64,000 bases of DNA. It comes from Dirofilaria immitis. Its lineage: Eukaryota; Nematoda; Chromadorea; Rhabditida; Onchocercidae. The notes under the pieces are model-generated. The model was given only the letters and a program-made list of their open reading frames with translations. It searched no databases and was not told the origin of the DNA. The stretch is taken from the NCBI GenBank assembly GCA_024305405.1, contig JAKNDB010000068.1:8113501-8177500 (forward strand), read 5' to 3'. Made by a program: the position numbers and the translations under genes. Positions 32,063-43,806 of this stretch are shown one piece after another (within the stretch, counting starts at the first letter, position 1; the number at the start of each line of letters is the position of its first letter).

Positions 32063-33350
32063 TGGATTAACTGTTGAAAAGATTTTGAGATAAGAGCTAA
32101 AAATATTTTGGAAAAAATGCGTCATTATCACATTACCGTTGTTATCGCGTCTTTTATGCCTATTTTGTGTTTGTTTACCATGACCTATGAATTTATATAA
32201 ATTTACTATATTTACGAAAAATTTTGTCGTCTCTCTCTCGGATCATCTATAATTGCTGATATCGCTATATCAGCTTGACGATTCCTGAAACATAAATAAA
32301 CGATATATGTAGTACCGCTAACACGAATAAGCAACATGCCGAACAGGAATTTTGAACGTACTAATATCCTTTGATATTACATTTGATTTATTGAACGTAG
32401 CATTTAATTACTCCGTAACCTCTATTGTTTGTTCATCATCTTTATCATTTGACATGCATTGTTTCAAAGAGTGTATTTGTATCCGAGGCTGGTTTTTTCT
32501 TGACAGTTTTCTAAATAGCTATATAGACTAGACAGTTCACGGAGAATTCTATCATGAATTTGTACTGATCCAAGCTAATACAAATAGAATATTAGTCTAG
32601 TTGTAGATTTGTGGCAATCAACAATCAAAAATTTAATCTCTCCTACGTTGACAAACTAGTTTCGGTATGTACTCTAGGTAAGGCAGTTACTTTGTATAAA
32701 TTATATATTCAAGGCGTTCTATAGTAATGTTGATTGATATTAGGCTCAGCTAGATGGGATTAAAAATGTTGTGATGTCGAGCTTTCTTATAAGCACGGTG
32801 ATGGACAAAATACCTAGGAGAAAGCTATCACTAGGGGAAAAATTGAAAGCGTATGAACGTATCTCGTAATATCCTCGAAGTTTTAACTAAATAATAGTAT
32901 TAAACGAAGCTTAACAAGTAGAATTTCATCAGTTGATACAGCTAATACCAGATGATACTATGCATCAGATTATCTGCTGCTTGTGTGATATAAGGCAAAG
33001 TGCAATTAAGAAAATGAATGGACGGAAGTTTCGTAAAGAAATCTCGTGAAATTTTCGAAAATAGGGAACTTAGCGATGCGTTAGTTTCATATCCACATTT
33101 TCTACAATTTATACCCTTCAATGACAGTGTCGATGTTATGTTGCATTTTATTTGTTCTACGTGAGATGGCAAAAATAGTGCTGGCAATAAGCAAACTACC
33201 GGAGAAGATCGGTACGTTTCGTATAGCATTTCGAAATAGATACTGATTTTAGCTTTAGGCATTTAATATTTCCTTTATATATTGGTAAAGTAGCCAACTA
33301 AGCACTATAAGGTAATAATTTCTTGGACTATATTTATTGTTGATGGACTT
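32063..33350. other. Intergenic, Ran to the thrS fragment
   Basis: Mostly unremarkable AT-rich sequence. An open frame of 106 codons on the - strand at 32942-33262 contains INCRKCGYETNASLSSLFSK, a CxxC motif with plausible codon use, so it may be an exon of an unknown gene, perhaps together with the orphan exon at 33771-33903. I found no splice partner and did not call it as a gene. Confidence 0.35.
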
Positions 33351-33461
33351 GAGAATGAAAAACTAGCGATGAAACCCATGAATTGTCCTTGTCATATACA
33401 GATTTTCAACTCTCATACTAGAAGAATTACCGATAAACATTATCGTGATTTACCGATAAAC
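33351..33461 (+). pseudogene. thrS: Fragment of bacterial thrS (Wolbachia-like nuclear insertion)
   Basis: Reads ENEKLA then [15 protein letters not shown], followed after an interruption by YRDLPI. This is the catalytic-core motif 2 region of bacterial threonyl-tRNA synthetase, where MNCP(G/C)H carries the zinc-binding cysteine and RSYRDLP(L/I)R follows. Between the two conserved pieces about 23 bases have been inserted by a 13-bp direct duplication (ttaccgataaaca at 33427-33439 and 33450-33462), so the fragment is damaged. A worm gene is excluded by size and context: no exons around it extend the synthetase. The worm's own enzyme should be elsewhere. Wolbachia origin is inferred from the filarial context and from the NCPC variant, which I cannot verify here. 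Confidence 0.75.
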
Positions 33462-33770
33462 AAATTATTTTTATTATCTCTCGATATATTTTTCGGCTAT
33501 TTTGCAGTTCACTTTTTAACTTTATGCTCAAGAGCTTGTCCTTTAACTAACCCTTTTTTAATGTTTTTTGTCTTCTTTATTTTACCACTTGCAATAAGAT
33601 TTTAACTTGATGTATCATATTTCAGCAGGATCTACTTATCTTCATATGTAGAAGATTGCTTTCTAATATTTTTGAATGGATTTACTTATAACATCCTACG
33701 TTAGGCGAATATAGATTAACATGCTAATACATCCAAAAAAAGAAGTAAAATATTGAGTGTTCTTTTTCAC

Positions 33771-33903
33771 TCAGCTCTCGCCTTCTTCGTTCTCTCTCCA
33801 TCACCACGAAGGCTGGTGTTTTATACTTAGATTTTCGCTTTTCTTCCTCAATTTCCTTCAGAATTTGCCATTCTCTCATCTCACGCTGTCGTTGCATCGG
33901 ATC
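33771..33903 (-). CDS. Orphan exon of an unidentified gene
   Basis: On the - strand, after an ATTAG acceptor, the frame reads DPMQRQREMREWQILKEIEE, EKRKSKYKTPAFVVMERERR, then RRELSE, with a GTGAAA donor candidate at the low end. The composition (Lys/Glu/Arg helix, likely coiled coil) and codon use look genuinely coding, unlike the AT-rich chance frames around it. No neighbouring exon could be joined with confidence. It may belong with the CxxC open frame at 32942-33262. Confidence 0.45.
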
Positions 33904-34121
33904 CTAATTAATTTCACTTTAAATCATTTAATGATATTCGTGCAGCGGTATTAATTAAAGATTGTTTTGAAAGTTCTTTTGTTGAATCTTGCGAATCATT
34001 ACTTTTTCAAAAAACCTTATCTTGCCTTGAAATATGTATCACATACTGAAATTACGTGAATCTCGATTTGTTTATAAAATAATCAAATAATGAAATTTCA
34101 AAAATTCTAAGTTTTTGAAAT

Positions 34122-34972
34122 TTAGATGACCTTGTAACTATAAGTAAAATACGTTGCTGATCGTGGACGAAAAGTATTAGTGAATTCACGAGGACTGCCG
34201 AAATGAGCGAAAAATTCATCAGGCATTTGCCAATGATCATGTTTAGTCCGTTGTTTCCTGAAATATGAGTTGAAAATATGACTGGAATTTCTAATCAAGG
34301 AAGATAGAATTTGCTGATGTTACCGACCTAGTTTTTACACTACGTTGAAAATCCTCGAAGGTTTTATAATCTAATCCCAAATCCTCAAAATTCTTCTTCA
34401 CTCTCATCTGCGTTGGCCAACTTCCAATTGGTGTCTGTATCCAATTTTCTTGGCATTTCTTATCATACGCTTTTCGTTTTTCATCCGATGATAAAATTTC
34501 ATATGCTTCTGCTACCTGAAGTTTAATAATTTGAAATTTCCTGATGAATAATAATGAGTTTAATACATATAAGATTGCAAATTGATTATTGAAAATCAAC
34601 AGTTTAATTAAGATTGACATGACTCCAATAGTATGAGAGAGAGAAAAGAAGGGAAAAATCCGATCGATCGATTGTAGCAAAATCCCAGAAGCAATGAAGA
34701 AAGACAGCTAGTACCTGTAAAAATTTCTCAGCAGCCAAATTCTTCTGTTCTTTATCATCGTGTCTGTCTGGATGGTAAATCTTTGATAGTTGATAATAAG
34801 CTGCTTTGATTTCTTTTGTTGTAGCAGAAGAATCAATACCAAGTATCTGATATAAATCACGTTGCTCATTGCAAGACTGGATAGTAGATGTACTGTATAA
34901 TCGCGTGACATTCAATGGTATCCATAAACATTGGAATAAATCGGTGTGCAGTTTCTCGTGTCGGAAAATCAT
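34122..34972 (-). CDS. Small J-domain protein, probably mitochondrial
   Basis: Co-chaperone that stimulates Hsp70 ATPase through its J domain. Three exons: 34715-34972, 34328-34515, 34122-34257; phases 0 and 2; 193 residues with no frame break. The N-terminus MIFRHEKLHTDLFQ...RLYSTS looks like a mitochondrial presequence. J domain: LYQILGIDSSATTKEIKAAY, IYHPDRH (the essential HPD), AAEKFLQVAEAYEILSSDEK, RKAY. The C-terminal part is short (WQMPDEFFAHFGSPREFTNT) with no Gly/Phe region, zinc fingers or clear membrane helix. This resembles the DNAJC30/dnj-18 type of small mitochondrial J protein, but the exact orthologue is not settled by eye. Confidence 0.88.
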
Positions 34973-35898
34973 CGCCGTCGTTTCCGAATCTATAAGAAAA
35001 AGATATTTTCAACTCATGAAATTACCTTCCCAATGGATTAGTAAACATTCATCTAGTCATACATGAGACAAACAAAATCTGCCACTAGCATCAAATATTT
35101 GAAATCAAATCGACAGATATAATTAAATGAGGTAGTATAGTATGGTTTTATGGATGACACAAGGTCCACTTAGGGATTTCATCCTCCAATATATTTTTCA
35201 CTTATACAGTTTGCATTAATAGATGAATATATGTGACATTACCATCAAGAAATAGTTCAAAAGCTATTACAGGCTTATTCAAGCAGAAATTAAGTCATAA
35301 ATAAATATAAAATGTGGTTGGGAATGCGAAACATACATGTGAGATGGGAGATTTCCTCCATATGCTTTTCACTGATTTATATAACATATTAATCATTTTT
35401 TACTGACTTTACTTCTACATTGATCATTTTTAACTAATTTTATTTCTACGTTACAAAAAAGTTCTTTATGCAGTAATACATATTCTCAACGTGCATAAGT
35501 ATGATACACACCGTATTTTGCAATCAATCAATTTTGCTTCGGAATGTCGGAATTCACACAAATGACTTCATAATAAAGGAAAGCCTCTGAATTGCAAGAT
35601 TGGACCTCGAACTTTTTCTCTCTTGATTAAACAGTAATGACATCAGATATATTCAAATGAAGTAGTTATGCAATCATTTACATAGAAATATGATGAAACT
35701 TCGATAACATAATCGTCCAAAAATAGATCTATAATGAATAATTCTGCAAAACTAACACGGTAAACGTTTATTCGGTGAAGCTAATAGAATAATTATCAAG
35801 TGAATAAAGAAAATAAACAATGAAGATAAAAAGCTCAAAAGTCTAAACATGATCTGAATCAAATGAACTGCACTAAAATTAAGATGGTGACAATGAGA
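34973..35898. other. Intergenic, J protein (5') to NIP45-like gene (3')
   Basis: Contains the upstream region of the J-protein gene (a CTTATAG acceptor lies just before its exon 1 on the - strand) and the 3'UTR of the NIP45-like gene. No coding sequence seen. Confidence 0.45.
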
Positions 35899-38164
35899 TC
35901 ACTTTATGTAAACGTCGATGCAATCACCATCCTCAATCCCTAACGTCCTCACGGTTTCTTGCGGATTTATACGTTCGCTGTCAAAGACTAATGTAAGTTT
36001 TCTCTCATCCAAGCCATTATCGATAGCGAAATCTCGCTTCAAAATTATAAACGAAGTATCCTGAAAAAGAAATGACTTATCGGACTCCTGAATATATCAG
36101 TACAATTTCTGAAGAATAAGGAAATTTAATGAATCTTAATACAATGTTTTTACAACAGTCATTTATTTCTGTAGATCAAAAATTCTTCCAGTCCAGTCAT
36201 ATTTTTTGAAATAATTACTCTCGGAATAGCAGTAATGATGGGTTTGTTTCGTTCCGGTAGCAACCATTTGACAGTTATTTTATTCGTCTTACAATTTTCA
36301 TTCTGACTGTTCTTGTAAACTGATAAATAATTGATATCTTTTTCACTGAATGCAACACTGCGTGGAGTGTCCACTGCAGAAATCCGCTTCCCATTTCTCA
36401 GCAATAAAATTACACTTTCCAATGAACAAGACCAGTTTGAAGCATAGAGTTTGACAATATTCGTGAATGCTTCATTCTGAAAATCATTTATAAATTAAAT
36501 TTTTTTCACGAAAATATCATTAATTTGCGAAGCATTCAGCGAAGCATTCATATGATTTAAGAGAGATTAATTTCTCAACAATCGCGTTTTGTTGCATAAT
36601 TTTAGTCCCTAATATATACAAAAAAATTCCGTAATCTAAAATGACAATCGAAGTGTGCAGTGAAATTCAGTATCTAAAACTTTAGCATTCTTTATTGATC
36701 AGTGATGGATATTAAAACGGTTTTACGTCACTGTTTATATCATCGAACTGAGATTAAACAAGTTAGCAAAATAAATTTTTTAGTTTTTTATTCTAAATGG
36801 ATTCAAACTTTAAATCATTTCAGAATTTAACACGCAACAAATGCTTACCATTTTCCAACGTTTTATACAAGTATCACGTCTCTCAAAATCACTAATTTGA
36901 ATGGAGCAATGTGGTTCCACGATAAAAACCTTATTTTTTCTAAATATACTGTCGTCCGCTTCAAGTGTATCACTGTCAATAATCGTGTGACTAGCAAATG
37001 ATTTAGAACTACTTTTATCGATAACTTTTCTTCTTCTGCAACAATAGAAAAAAACAATATTTTCAAGATGCATATTTCTAAAAAATATGCATAACAGATG
37101 CCAATATCGTTTCATTATTCAATGTAATGCAATGCAAACTCGAAAATTCACTTCTGAAATAGATCAGTGAAGCATTTCACTGGATCTAGCTAATTACACT
37201 TTGCATTATATGAATGCAACTGCATTTATTTATTAACTTGCAACCTTTTGCTATGATTCTTCGCTGGACTGCTCGCTACAGGGCACAAACTAGATGAGGA
37301 AAAGCAGAAATATTGGAAAAAGTTTCTAGCTCTTTGATTTCTCGTTCAAATTTCGATACAGCGGAATTTTCCTCTACTTGTCTTTTTCCCTCAATATTAA
37401 TAAGTCATCGTCTTCATCGTTTATATCATCTACAATGAACGCTTTTCAGAATAACCTAAATCTTGATAGGCGATACTCACCTTTTTAGAATATAAATAGC
37501 CTCACCTCAGAATATTAAACGGCCTTCTTTTAGTTAAACAAGGACTGAAGAAAATGTTTACACTTAATAATATGTAGCATAAGCCTTTTCTTATTTTTTC
37601 CACTTAAGCTACTTAATTCTACATCCAACACTTCTCCTTTATCCAAAAACGACAAATTATCAGAAAACTAACCCAATGTATTCTCTTTTCTCCTGCTTGC
37701 AATTTTTCTGTTTGGTTCTAAAATAACGAATTTTTTAAAAAATAAAAGGACCAGGATTTTTTTCTCGTTAAAATACCGAATTGTAAGAACAATAAATTAT
37801 TCTTTGATCTCCTATCTCTTCATGTCTTCCCTATGCTATAAAACATTTTCAATCCATAATGAAGACTATTGCTTATCAAAGTATAACAGCCATCACTTAA
37901 ATAACATTTAACTGATTATTCAATCTAAAGGGATGAATTATTTAGTAATGATAACTTTACTTATTATTTTACTAAACAGGCAAAATAAAAGCTTCATAAC
38001 CACATAAATACCTTTTTTCTGATGTCTTTCATAGTGGTTTCGATGTGATTTCTATTCTTCTTGATACTTTTCACCTTAGACAACAGATGCTTTAATGGAT
38101 TATCAAAGAAGTCATCATCATCATCATCATCATCAGGAATATCATTATCGTTTTGAGATATCAT
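35899..38164 (-). CDS. NIP45/Rad60-family protein with two SUMO-like domains
   Basis: Proteins of the Rad60/Esc2/NFATC2IP family act with the SUMO machinery in genome stability. Exons, 5' to 3': 38012-38164 (MISQNDNDIPDD, an eight-Asp run, then a basic stretch), probably 37564-37667, 37280-37429, 36849-37035, 36219-36476, 35899-36060. The first SUMO-like domain is NEAFTNIVKLYASNWSC through SAVDTPRSVAFSEKDINYLS. The second is KITVKWLLPERNKPIITAIP plus KLTLVFDSERINPQETVRTL and GIEDGDCIDVYIK, the GxExxDxIDV ending of Rad60-SLD. One break (37383-37387) is cured by one base; the phase around 37564-37667 is not resolved. Starts behind a TTTCAG acceptor. Orthology to NFATC2IP is likely but rests on the C-terminal domains. 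Confidence 0.82.
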
Positions 38165-38838
38165 CAGTACACACTGAAACACCTCAGTCAGTCACTTATT
38201 ACGCTTATCTTCTCTTTCGTCAATTATTGAACAAAGCAATAAAAAAACCATAAAAATAATTCGTGCATCCAACCTAACACATCCAAGAATAAAGTTGCTG
38301 GAAAGAAGTCGTCACCACACCTAGCGCCTGAGAGACGTACACATTTGTTCGAGCACTTGGTGGGACGCTCCAGTAGTTTTATGGGAATTGGATGATGAAA
38401 GGAGGGCCTTGAGCAATGGCCGCAAAATGCAAGTATGTGCGAGACTTTTCTCGTTCAGGGGTCGGGTGGTTAAGTTGTTATTTATTCCCATTCCCGAAAC
38501 TCAAGAAATTTAAGTTTCCTGTAATTAATGTATAAATTACATTGTTATATATATATTTATTTCGTATACATTTTGTTATAGAAAGCGTTTTTTGAAATGC
38601 GCAGATTTCCGAGAAATGGAAAACTTATAAAAATACTGTTCCGTTAGCTAATCAGTCTAGTGTGGGTCTCATCGTTTGCGATATAAATTAGAACAGACTA
38701 ATGTATTTTATAATTTAGTAATGCTAAAGATGCTGAAAACTTTAGCTTATGATAGTCTCACGCTTAAAAATTGGATTTTTAGTACAAATTCGTGCAAATT
38801 CTAAAGAAATTTCAGGAAAAAGCAAAGCTGTTTGCATC
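38165..38838. promoter_or_regulatory. Divergent promoter region, NIP45-like gene / DHS-28-like gene
   Basis: About 670 bases between two divergent starts. CTGAAACACC at 38174-38183 reads on the - strand as a GTGTTTCAG acceptor for the NIP45-like gene. AATTTCAG near 38808-38815 precedes the DHS-28 ATG by 23 bases. Both are likely trans-splice sites. The part at 38280-38470 is richer in GC than its surroundings and may hold core promoter elements. Confidence 0.45.
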
Positions 38839-41800
38839 ATGTTTGATTTAAATTTTATTGATAAGGTGGTTATTATTACCGGAGCCGGTGGCAGTTTGGG
38901 GAAGGCTTATGCGCTTGAATTCGCCAAAAGAGGAGCATATGTTGTCGGTAATTTCTTTCATTCTGAATTATATAATTTAGAATACTGACAAAATATTGAG
39001 TTTAATTTAAGCATTGGAGCAATTATATCTTAATTTATTCAAATAATGGTACGGGTTCATGAGATTTGTTATATCATCAGAAATATTTCGGAAAATCTTA
39101 GATTGTGATAGCGGACTTCCTAATATTTTACTTTTTCTTTACTTATATATATATTCAGAAAATTTCAAAAAGATAGCTTTCCTCGTTCTAGTAAACGATC
39201 TTGGAACCGCTGAGGATGGATCACTTGCGAGATCTCTATCTGCGAATGCGGTCAGCATTGTTCTTACTTTTTTATTTTTTAAATTTCTTTTTGAATTCTG
39301 AATAATGACTTGTTCTTCCTTATTAATTAAAAAACCAAGGAAGTCTTTTAATTCAAATTTTTGACTATCTTTGGATTGACATTCGTCATGATCAGCAAAT
39401 AGCAAAAATATAATATGTTCTTTGTTAATGCTTTTTAAGTTGTGATTTAAATTAGTGTGTAAATTTCGTGCATTGTTATAGACTGTAGCAGAAATAAAAT
39501 TTCATGGAGGCAAAGCAGTTCCAAATTTTGATAGTGTTGAATGCGGACATAAAATCATTGAAACAGCAATTACACATTTTGGTCGAGTAGGTGAGTAGTT
39601 ATTCTTTGTTTTATAATAATCGGTTTGTTTTAAGTGATGTTTAGCTATCAGTGTCGGCTGCAGTTTGCTATGCGGTATCGATTATGTTTCAGAGTGCTGA
39701 TTTATATATTTATATTTAGCAAGTATTGGATCGATCAGTAAATCAAAAATATTGGAAGTTGTATTGCCTATTTTATTATTATAGATTAAAAAATGAAGTT
39801 TGACTGACAAATATACGTTGGCAATTACGGGACAGAAATTACCTTAAAAATTGAAGTTGTTAACTTTGTTTTTATGAACCCTCGCTTTTCAGATATTATA
39901 GTTAATAATGCTGGAATTTTACTCGACAGGTCCTTCCAAAATATGAGCTATAACGATTGGGGTTTGCACTGTTTCCATTCTTTCATTTGTACTGTTTAAG
40001 TTTATCATAAAATTGTTTGGTGATACATGAAATAATTTAATTTATCAAGCTATGTTTCACTTTACTAGGTATTATGTCTTTGCAGCGAATACTCGCAATA
40101 GTGAAGAGACGCTACTAAAATTTGGAATTTTTAAATGAAATTATGTTATGTATTGATAAAAATATAGCGGAGTTTTTTTCATATTTTCACCCAATTTATA
40201 ATAATTTGAGCTTGCGGTCCTTAGTTTTCGTCTCTCTTTATTTTGCAGATTTGGTCTACAGAACACACGTTAAAGGTGCTTATTCGGTAACCAAAGCGGC
40301 TTGGCCTTTTTCAGAAAACAACGATATGGGCGACTTATTTTCATATCTTCAAATTCTGCAATATACGGCAATTTTGGACAGGCAAATTATGCAGCGGGTA
40401 CTATTAATTATAATGTTATCAAAGATAATGTTTAGCAGTTAGTAATAAAGTTAGACAGAACGACTAATTCGTTACATTGACCATGATCGTAATCGAACTG
40501 TTACTGTACGTTTTTATAATAAATTTTAGCAAAGAATGCGTTAATTGGTCTTTCGCATACATTGGCAATTGAAGGAAATAGGTATGGTATTCATTCCAAC
40601 GTAGTGATACCGACAGCATCGTCAAGGCTAACAGCGCAGCTATTTCCTGAAGAAAGCTTGCGAGCTTTGAGAGCAGAATACGTTGTACCAATTGTTATAT
40701 ATCTCGGGCATGAATCTTGTCAAGAAACTGGAAAAATTTTTGAAGCTGGTGCCGGTTGGTTTGGACAGAGTGAATTTTGCTTTTTCGAATATAGTAGCAT
40801 TCACGATTTTCTATATGTTATTCTTATGAAAATGTGTGCCTTCTAAATAAGTTTGATTTGAAAGATAATAAATAAAAGGCTATATATGAGATGTTTGGAT
40901 AATTCAATCGAATGTGCGCAGCTACAAATTCTCATTTTTACTAAAAGTATGTTTTTAGTTCAGGCTTATCGATCGAAAGGAATAGTCATACCAGCTGCAA
41001 GTGCGGAAGCTAGTAAGTCTATGTGCATTTCTACAATATATGTAGAAACTTCACGTTGAGTATCACCATCAAGATATACGATCTTCTTTCATCTCTGAAG
41101 GAAAAAAGCACTTAGGTGCATACGCACAAATCATGCTACCTGCTCTTTGATCCGATTGTTACTGATTCATATTGTCTGCTTTTTTTCGGATTCTTTTTCA
41201 AGTCTTTTTGTTATTTATCCTGTAACTGGATAAACAGTTCAGAACTTCTGAATCGAAAACGATGCATGTGGAAGAAGAAAGGAGTTAGTATACAAGGAAG
41301 GCTCTGAAAAAATTCCTGTCTGCCACGCTTAGTTCAGTTTAAATCAAAGTGTTTTAAATATGTTTCAGTTGCCGATAATTGGATAACAATAACTGATATG
41401 ACTTCTGCAAAACATTTTGATAATATACAAGGTTATCTTTTTTAAAACGCTGAAATATAAGTTGAAATATAAGGTTCTTTACTTGCTAAATTTTATGAAC
41501 TGCCTGTAAATCATTGATTGTAAATTATATGAACTTTCAGAAGTGACCGTTGATTTGCTAAACTGTTCAGAACAGGTAAGTTCTAAAAATATACCTCCTC
41601 TTTATTTGTGAAATTTTATGTATGAAGTCTTGAAAAAAAGAAACAAAACTCTTATGTTCAGGAAGACATATCTAAAACAAGCTGGGAATTGAAAAAGAGA
41701 AAAAAGATGAATATGTGGAATTATTCAAGGTATTTATCTTACGAGCGGCTGGTTGAATTAGTTTCGAAATCATAAGGATATTGAATATGTAAAAATTAAT

Positions 41801-42778
41801 AAAAATATGTTTATCTGTTGAACTGATAAAATATTAGCTGTTGAAATTGAATCTTTCATATTAATATACTGGTGAGCTAGCGAAAAATCCTGACAAAATT
41901 TTCTCAGAAAACTCTGTTAGATGGGAAGAAGAATTATTGGATCTCGAAACATTTTTCAAACGTTTCAGATTGTAGCGAAGGCTTTATATGAGAGAACAAA
42001 TAGTAATTCAACATCTTGTTTCACATTTATGTTGATACTTACGAATGGAATAGATGTTTATAGTTCTGGTGACTTAATTTTTTTTATTGATTTCTTTCAC
42101 TGTTCAGACGGTCATCTGAAAAATAATATTGAATAGGTGTTTCAAGTATTTCAAGTGTTAACTTCTGGAATGAATTTCTGATGTTAATGTTTATCGGGAT
42201 TACAAACGAACGGAGTTTTTATTTTGAAGATAATTCGAAAATTTTGGAAAATATTTATTTATGTTTGTTATGTATATGATAACGAACAAGACAAGGAATG
42301 CAACAGAAAAGGATTTATTATAGTAGTACCTTTTGGTGGAGATCATATTCCTGGTCAACGAGAATTAATTTGTATTGTTACGATGCATTGTGATCTTTTA
42401 GAACAGATTCTGAAAGGTCAGATTATAACAAAAAGGTATGTTTTTGGTTTCAGAACTTATTTTTTAAATTATTAAAAGAATTAAGTACTCTTGAACCATA
42501 ATGTATGGCATATTTATCACAATTCATGTTTGAATTACCGAGGTCAGTTTTTCATCTTGGAAGCCTACGTTTATGTGCGATTCCTTCAGTTATCTCTAGC
42601 ATGTGGATGAAGATACCAACTATTTTCACGTTTTTTCTTGCAGACTATTGTAGAGAATACTTTAGAATATTTGTAGATTATTAAACCTGGGAAGATGGTA
42701 ATTGTTGGAGATATAGATGACGATGACGTAATAGAGTGTATCAATCAACTGGCTAGGTCAATGAAGACAAAATTTTAA
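38839..42778 (+). CDS. dhs-28: Peroxisomal 17-beta-HSD4-like dehydrogenase with SCP2 domain (DHS-28 type)
   Basis: Short-chain dehydrogenase related to D-bifunctional protein; in C. elegans DHS-28 does the (3R)-hydroxyacyl-CoA dehydrogenation step of peroxisomal beta-oxidation that shortens ascaroside side chains. Exons 38839-38947, 39192-39250, 39482-39590, 39893-39961, 40249-40397, 40530-40769, 40959-41012, 41369-41431, 41541-41575, 41662-41729, 41969-42055, about 42298-42435, about 42677-42778. Motifs: TGAGGSLG cofactor loop, VVNDLG, NNAGIL, catalytic [18 protein letters not shown] (Ser, Tyr, Lys), [17 protein letters not shown]. The C-terminal SCP2-like part has [17 protein letters not shown] and [16 protein letters not shown]. 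As in DHS-28 there is no enoyl-CoA hydratase domain between them. Breaks at 40307-40311 and 41692-41696 are cured by one base; the last two junctions are not certain, and no SKL-type peroxisomal signal ends the frame (ends MKTKF). Confidence 0.88.
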
Positions 42779-43800
42779 GATTTCCGGCTTTTTATGCATA
42801 ATCATTTATTTTAAATATTGAGATGAAATGCAGCATCTTTTATTTTATATATGCGTTTTCTTTTGATCTTTACGTTTTTATTTATTTGTAATTATTGCGT
42901 TAACTTAGAACATCATGCCGCCTCTCAAATTTAAACTGGTACTTCTGTCTGGAAGTAAAGTTTACATATATAAACTGTCACTTTTACGTTAAGCGGCCTC
43001 TCGATCTTTATTTTTTGTGCCATATGTTCAGAATCTTGTGTTCTGAATTCGTCATGTTGTAATATTAATAAAAGAAATTTGGAATGCGTTCGCAAAAATA
43101 TTAATAAGTTATCTATCGCAGTAATATTTATGATTGAAAATGTATCATTATCACAATATACTTTTGAGACTGGCTAGAATATGTTTGCTATAATAATGGG
43201 GCTATAATAATAAGAAAATTGAGCAGAAAAAAAGATTAGGAAATGCGAGCTGTAATTTGAATACAAATTAAATTTGGAGGAAACGAATCGTTTTTTCTAT
43301 TTTCTTTATTATGGAGGAAAACATGTTTTGATTTCATTTGGAATGAGGAGTTATAAATAGACCTTGATTAGTTTGATATTAACAAAGAAAACAGAAAATT
43401 CCTTCTTCACTAAAATTAAGAAATTTACTGGAATTCTTAGTCAAACTTTTGTTTTGCAATAAATTCATGAATTTTTTTTTTAAACCGTCGGTAATCTTAT
43501 GTATGTTGAAGAAATGGAGTGATTTGGCAATTTGCATCCAGTTTGAGAATTCAAATCTCTTGAACCGACCGGATGATGTTTTGGCTCTTATATTAGTGAA
43601 TTTGGCCTCTACTTTTCTGCATTAATTTGTTATCCATGAATAAATTCTAGCTTATTGTGAAGGAACAGCACTCACACATTTTTTCGTAAATGAATGCTCC
43701 TTGGTTTGTCGTGCATTACGTAGTAGGATTCGTCTGAATTTTGAGTAGGAAGTTTTTTCAATTTTCTTTTCATATGTCGTACAATTGGTGCTTCTAAAGG
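42779..43800. other. Intergenic, DHS-28-like gene to RPN12
   Basis: 3'UTR of the dehydrogenase gene and upstream region of RPN12. Long poly-A/T patches, no coding sequence seen. Confidence 0.5.
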
Positions 43801-43806
43801 TTTTAG
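43801..43806 (+). promoter_or_regulatory. Trans-splice acceptor abutting the RPN12 start codon
   Basis: TTTTAG ends exactly at the base before the ATG at 43807, so the mature mRNA would carry the spliced leader with no other 5'UTR. This placement also fixes the choice of start codon. Confidence 0.6.

Noticed and set aside
38100..38134. ATC/GAT triplet repeat as an independent microsatellite
   Set aside because: It encodes the eight-Asp run in the first exon of the NIP45-like gene, a normal acidic tract.
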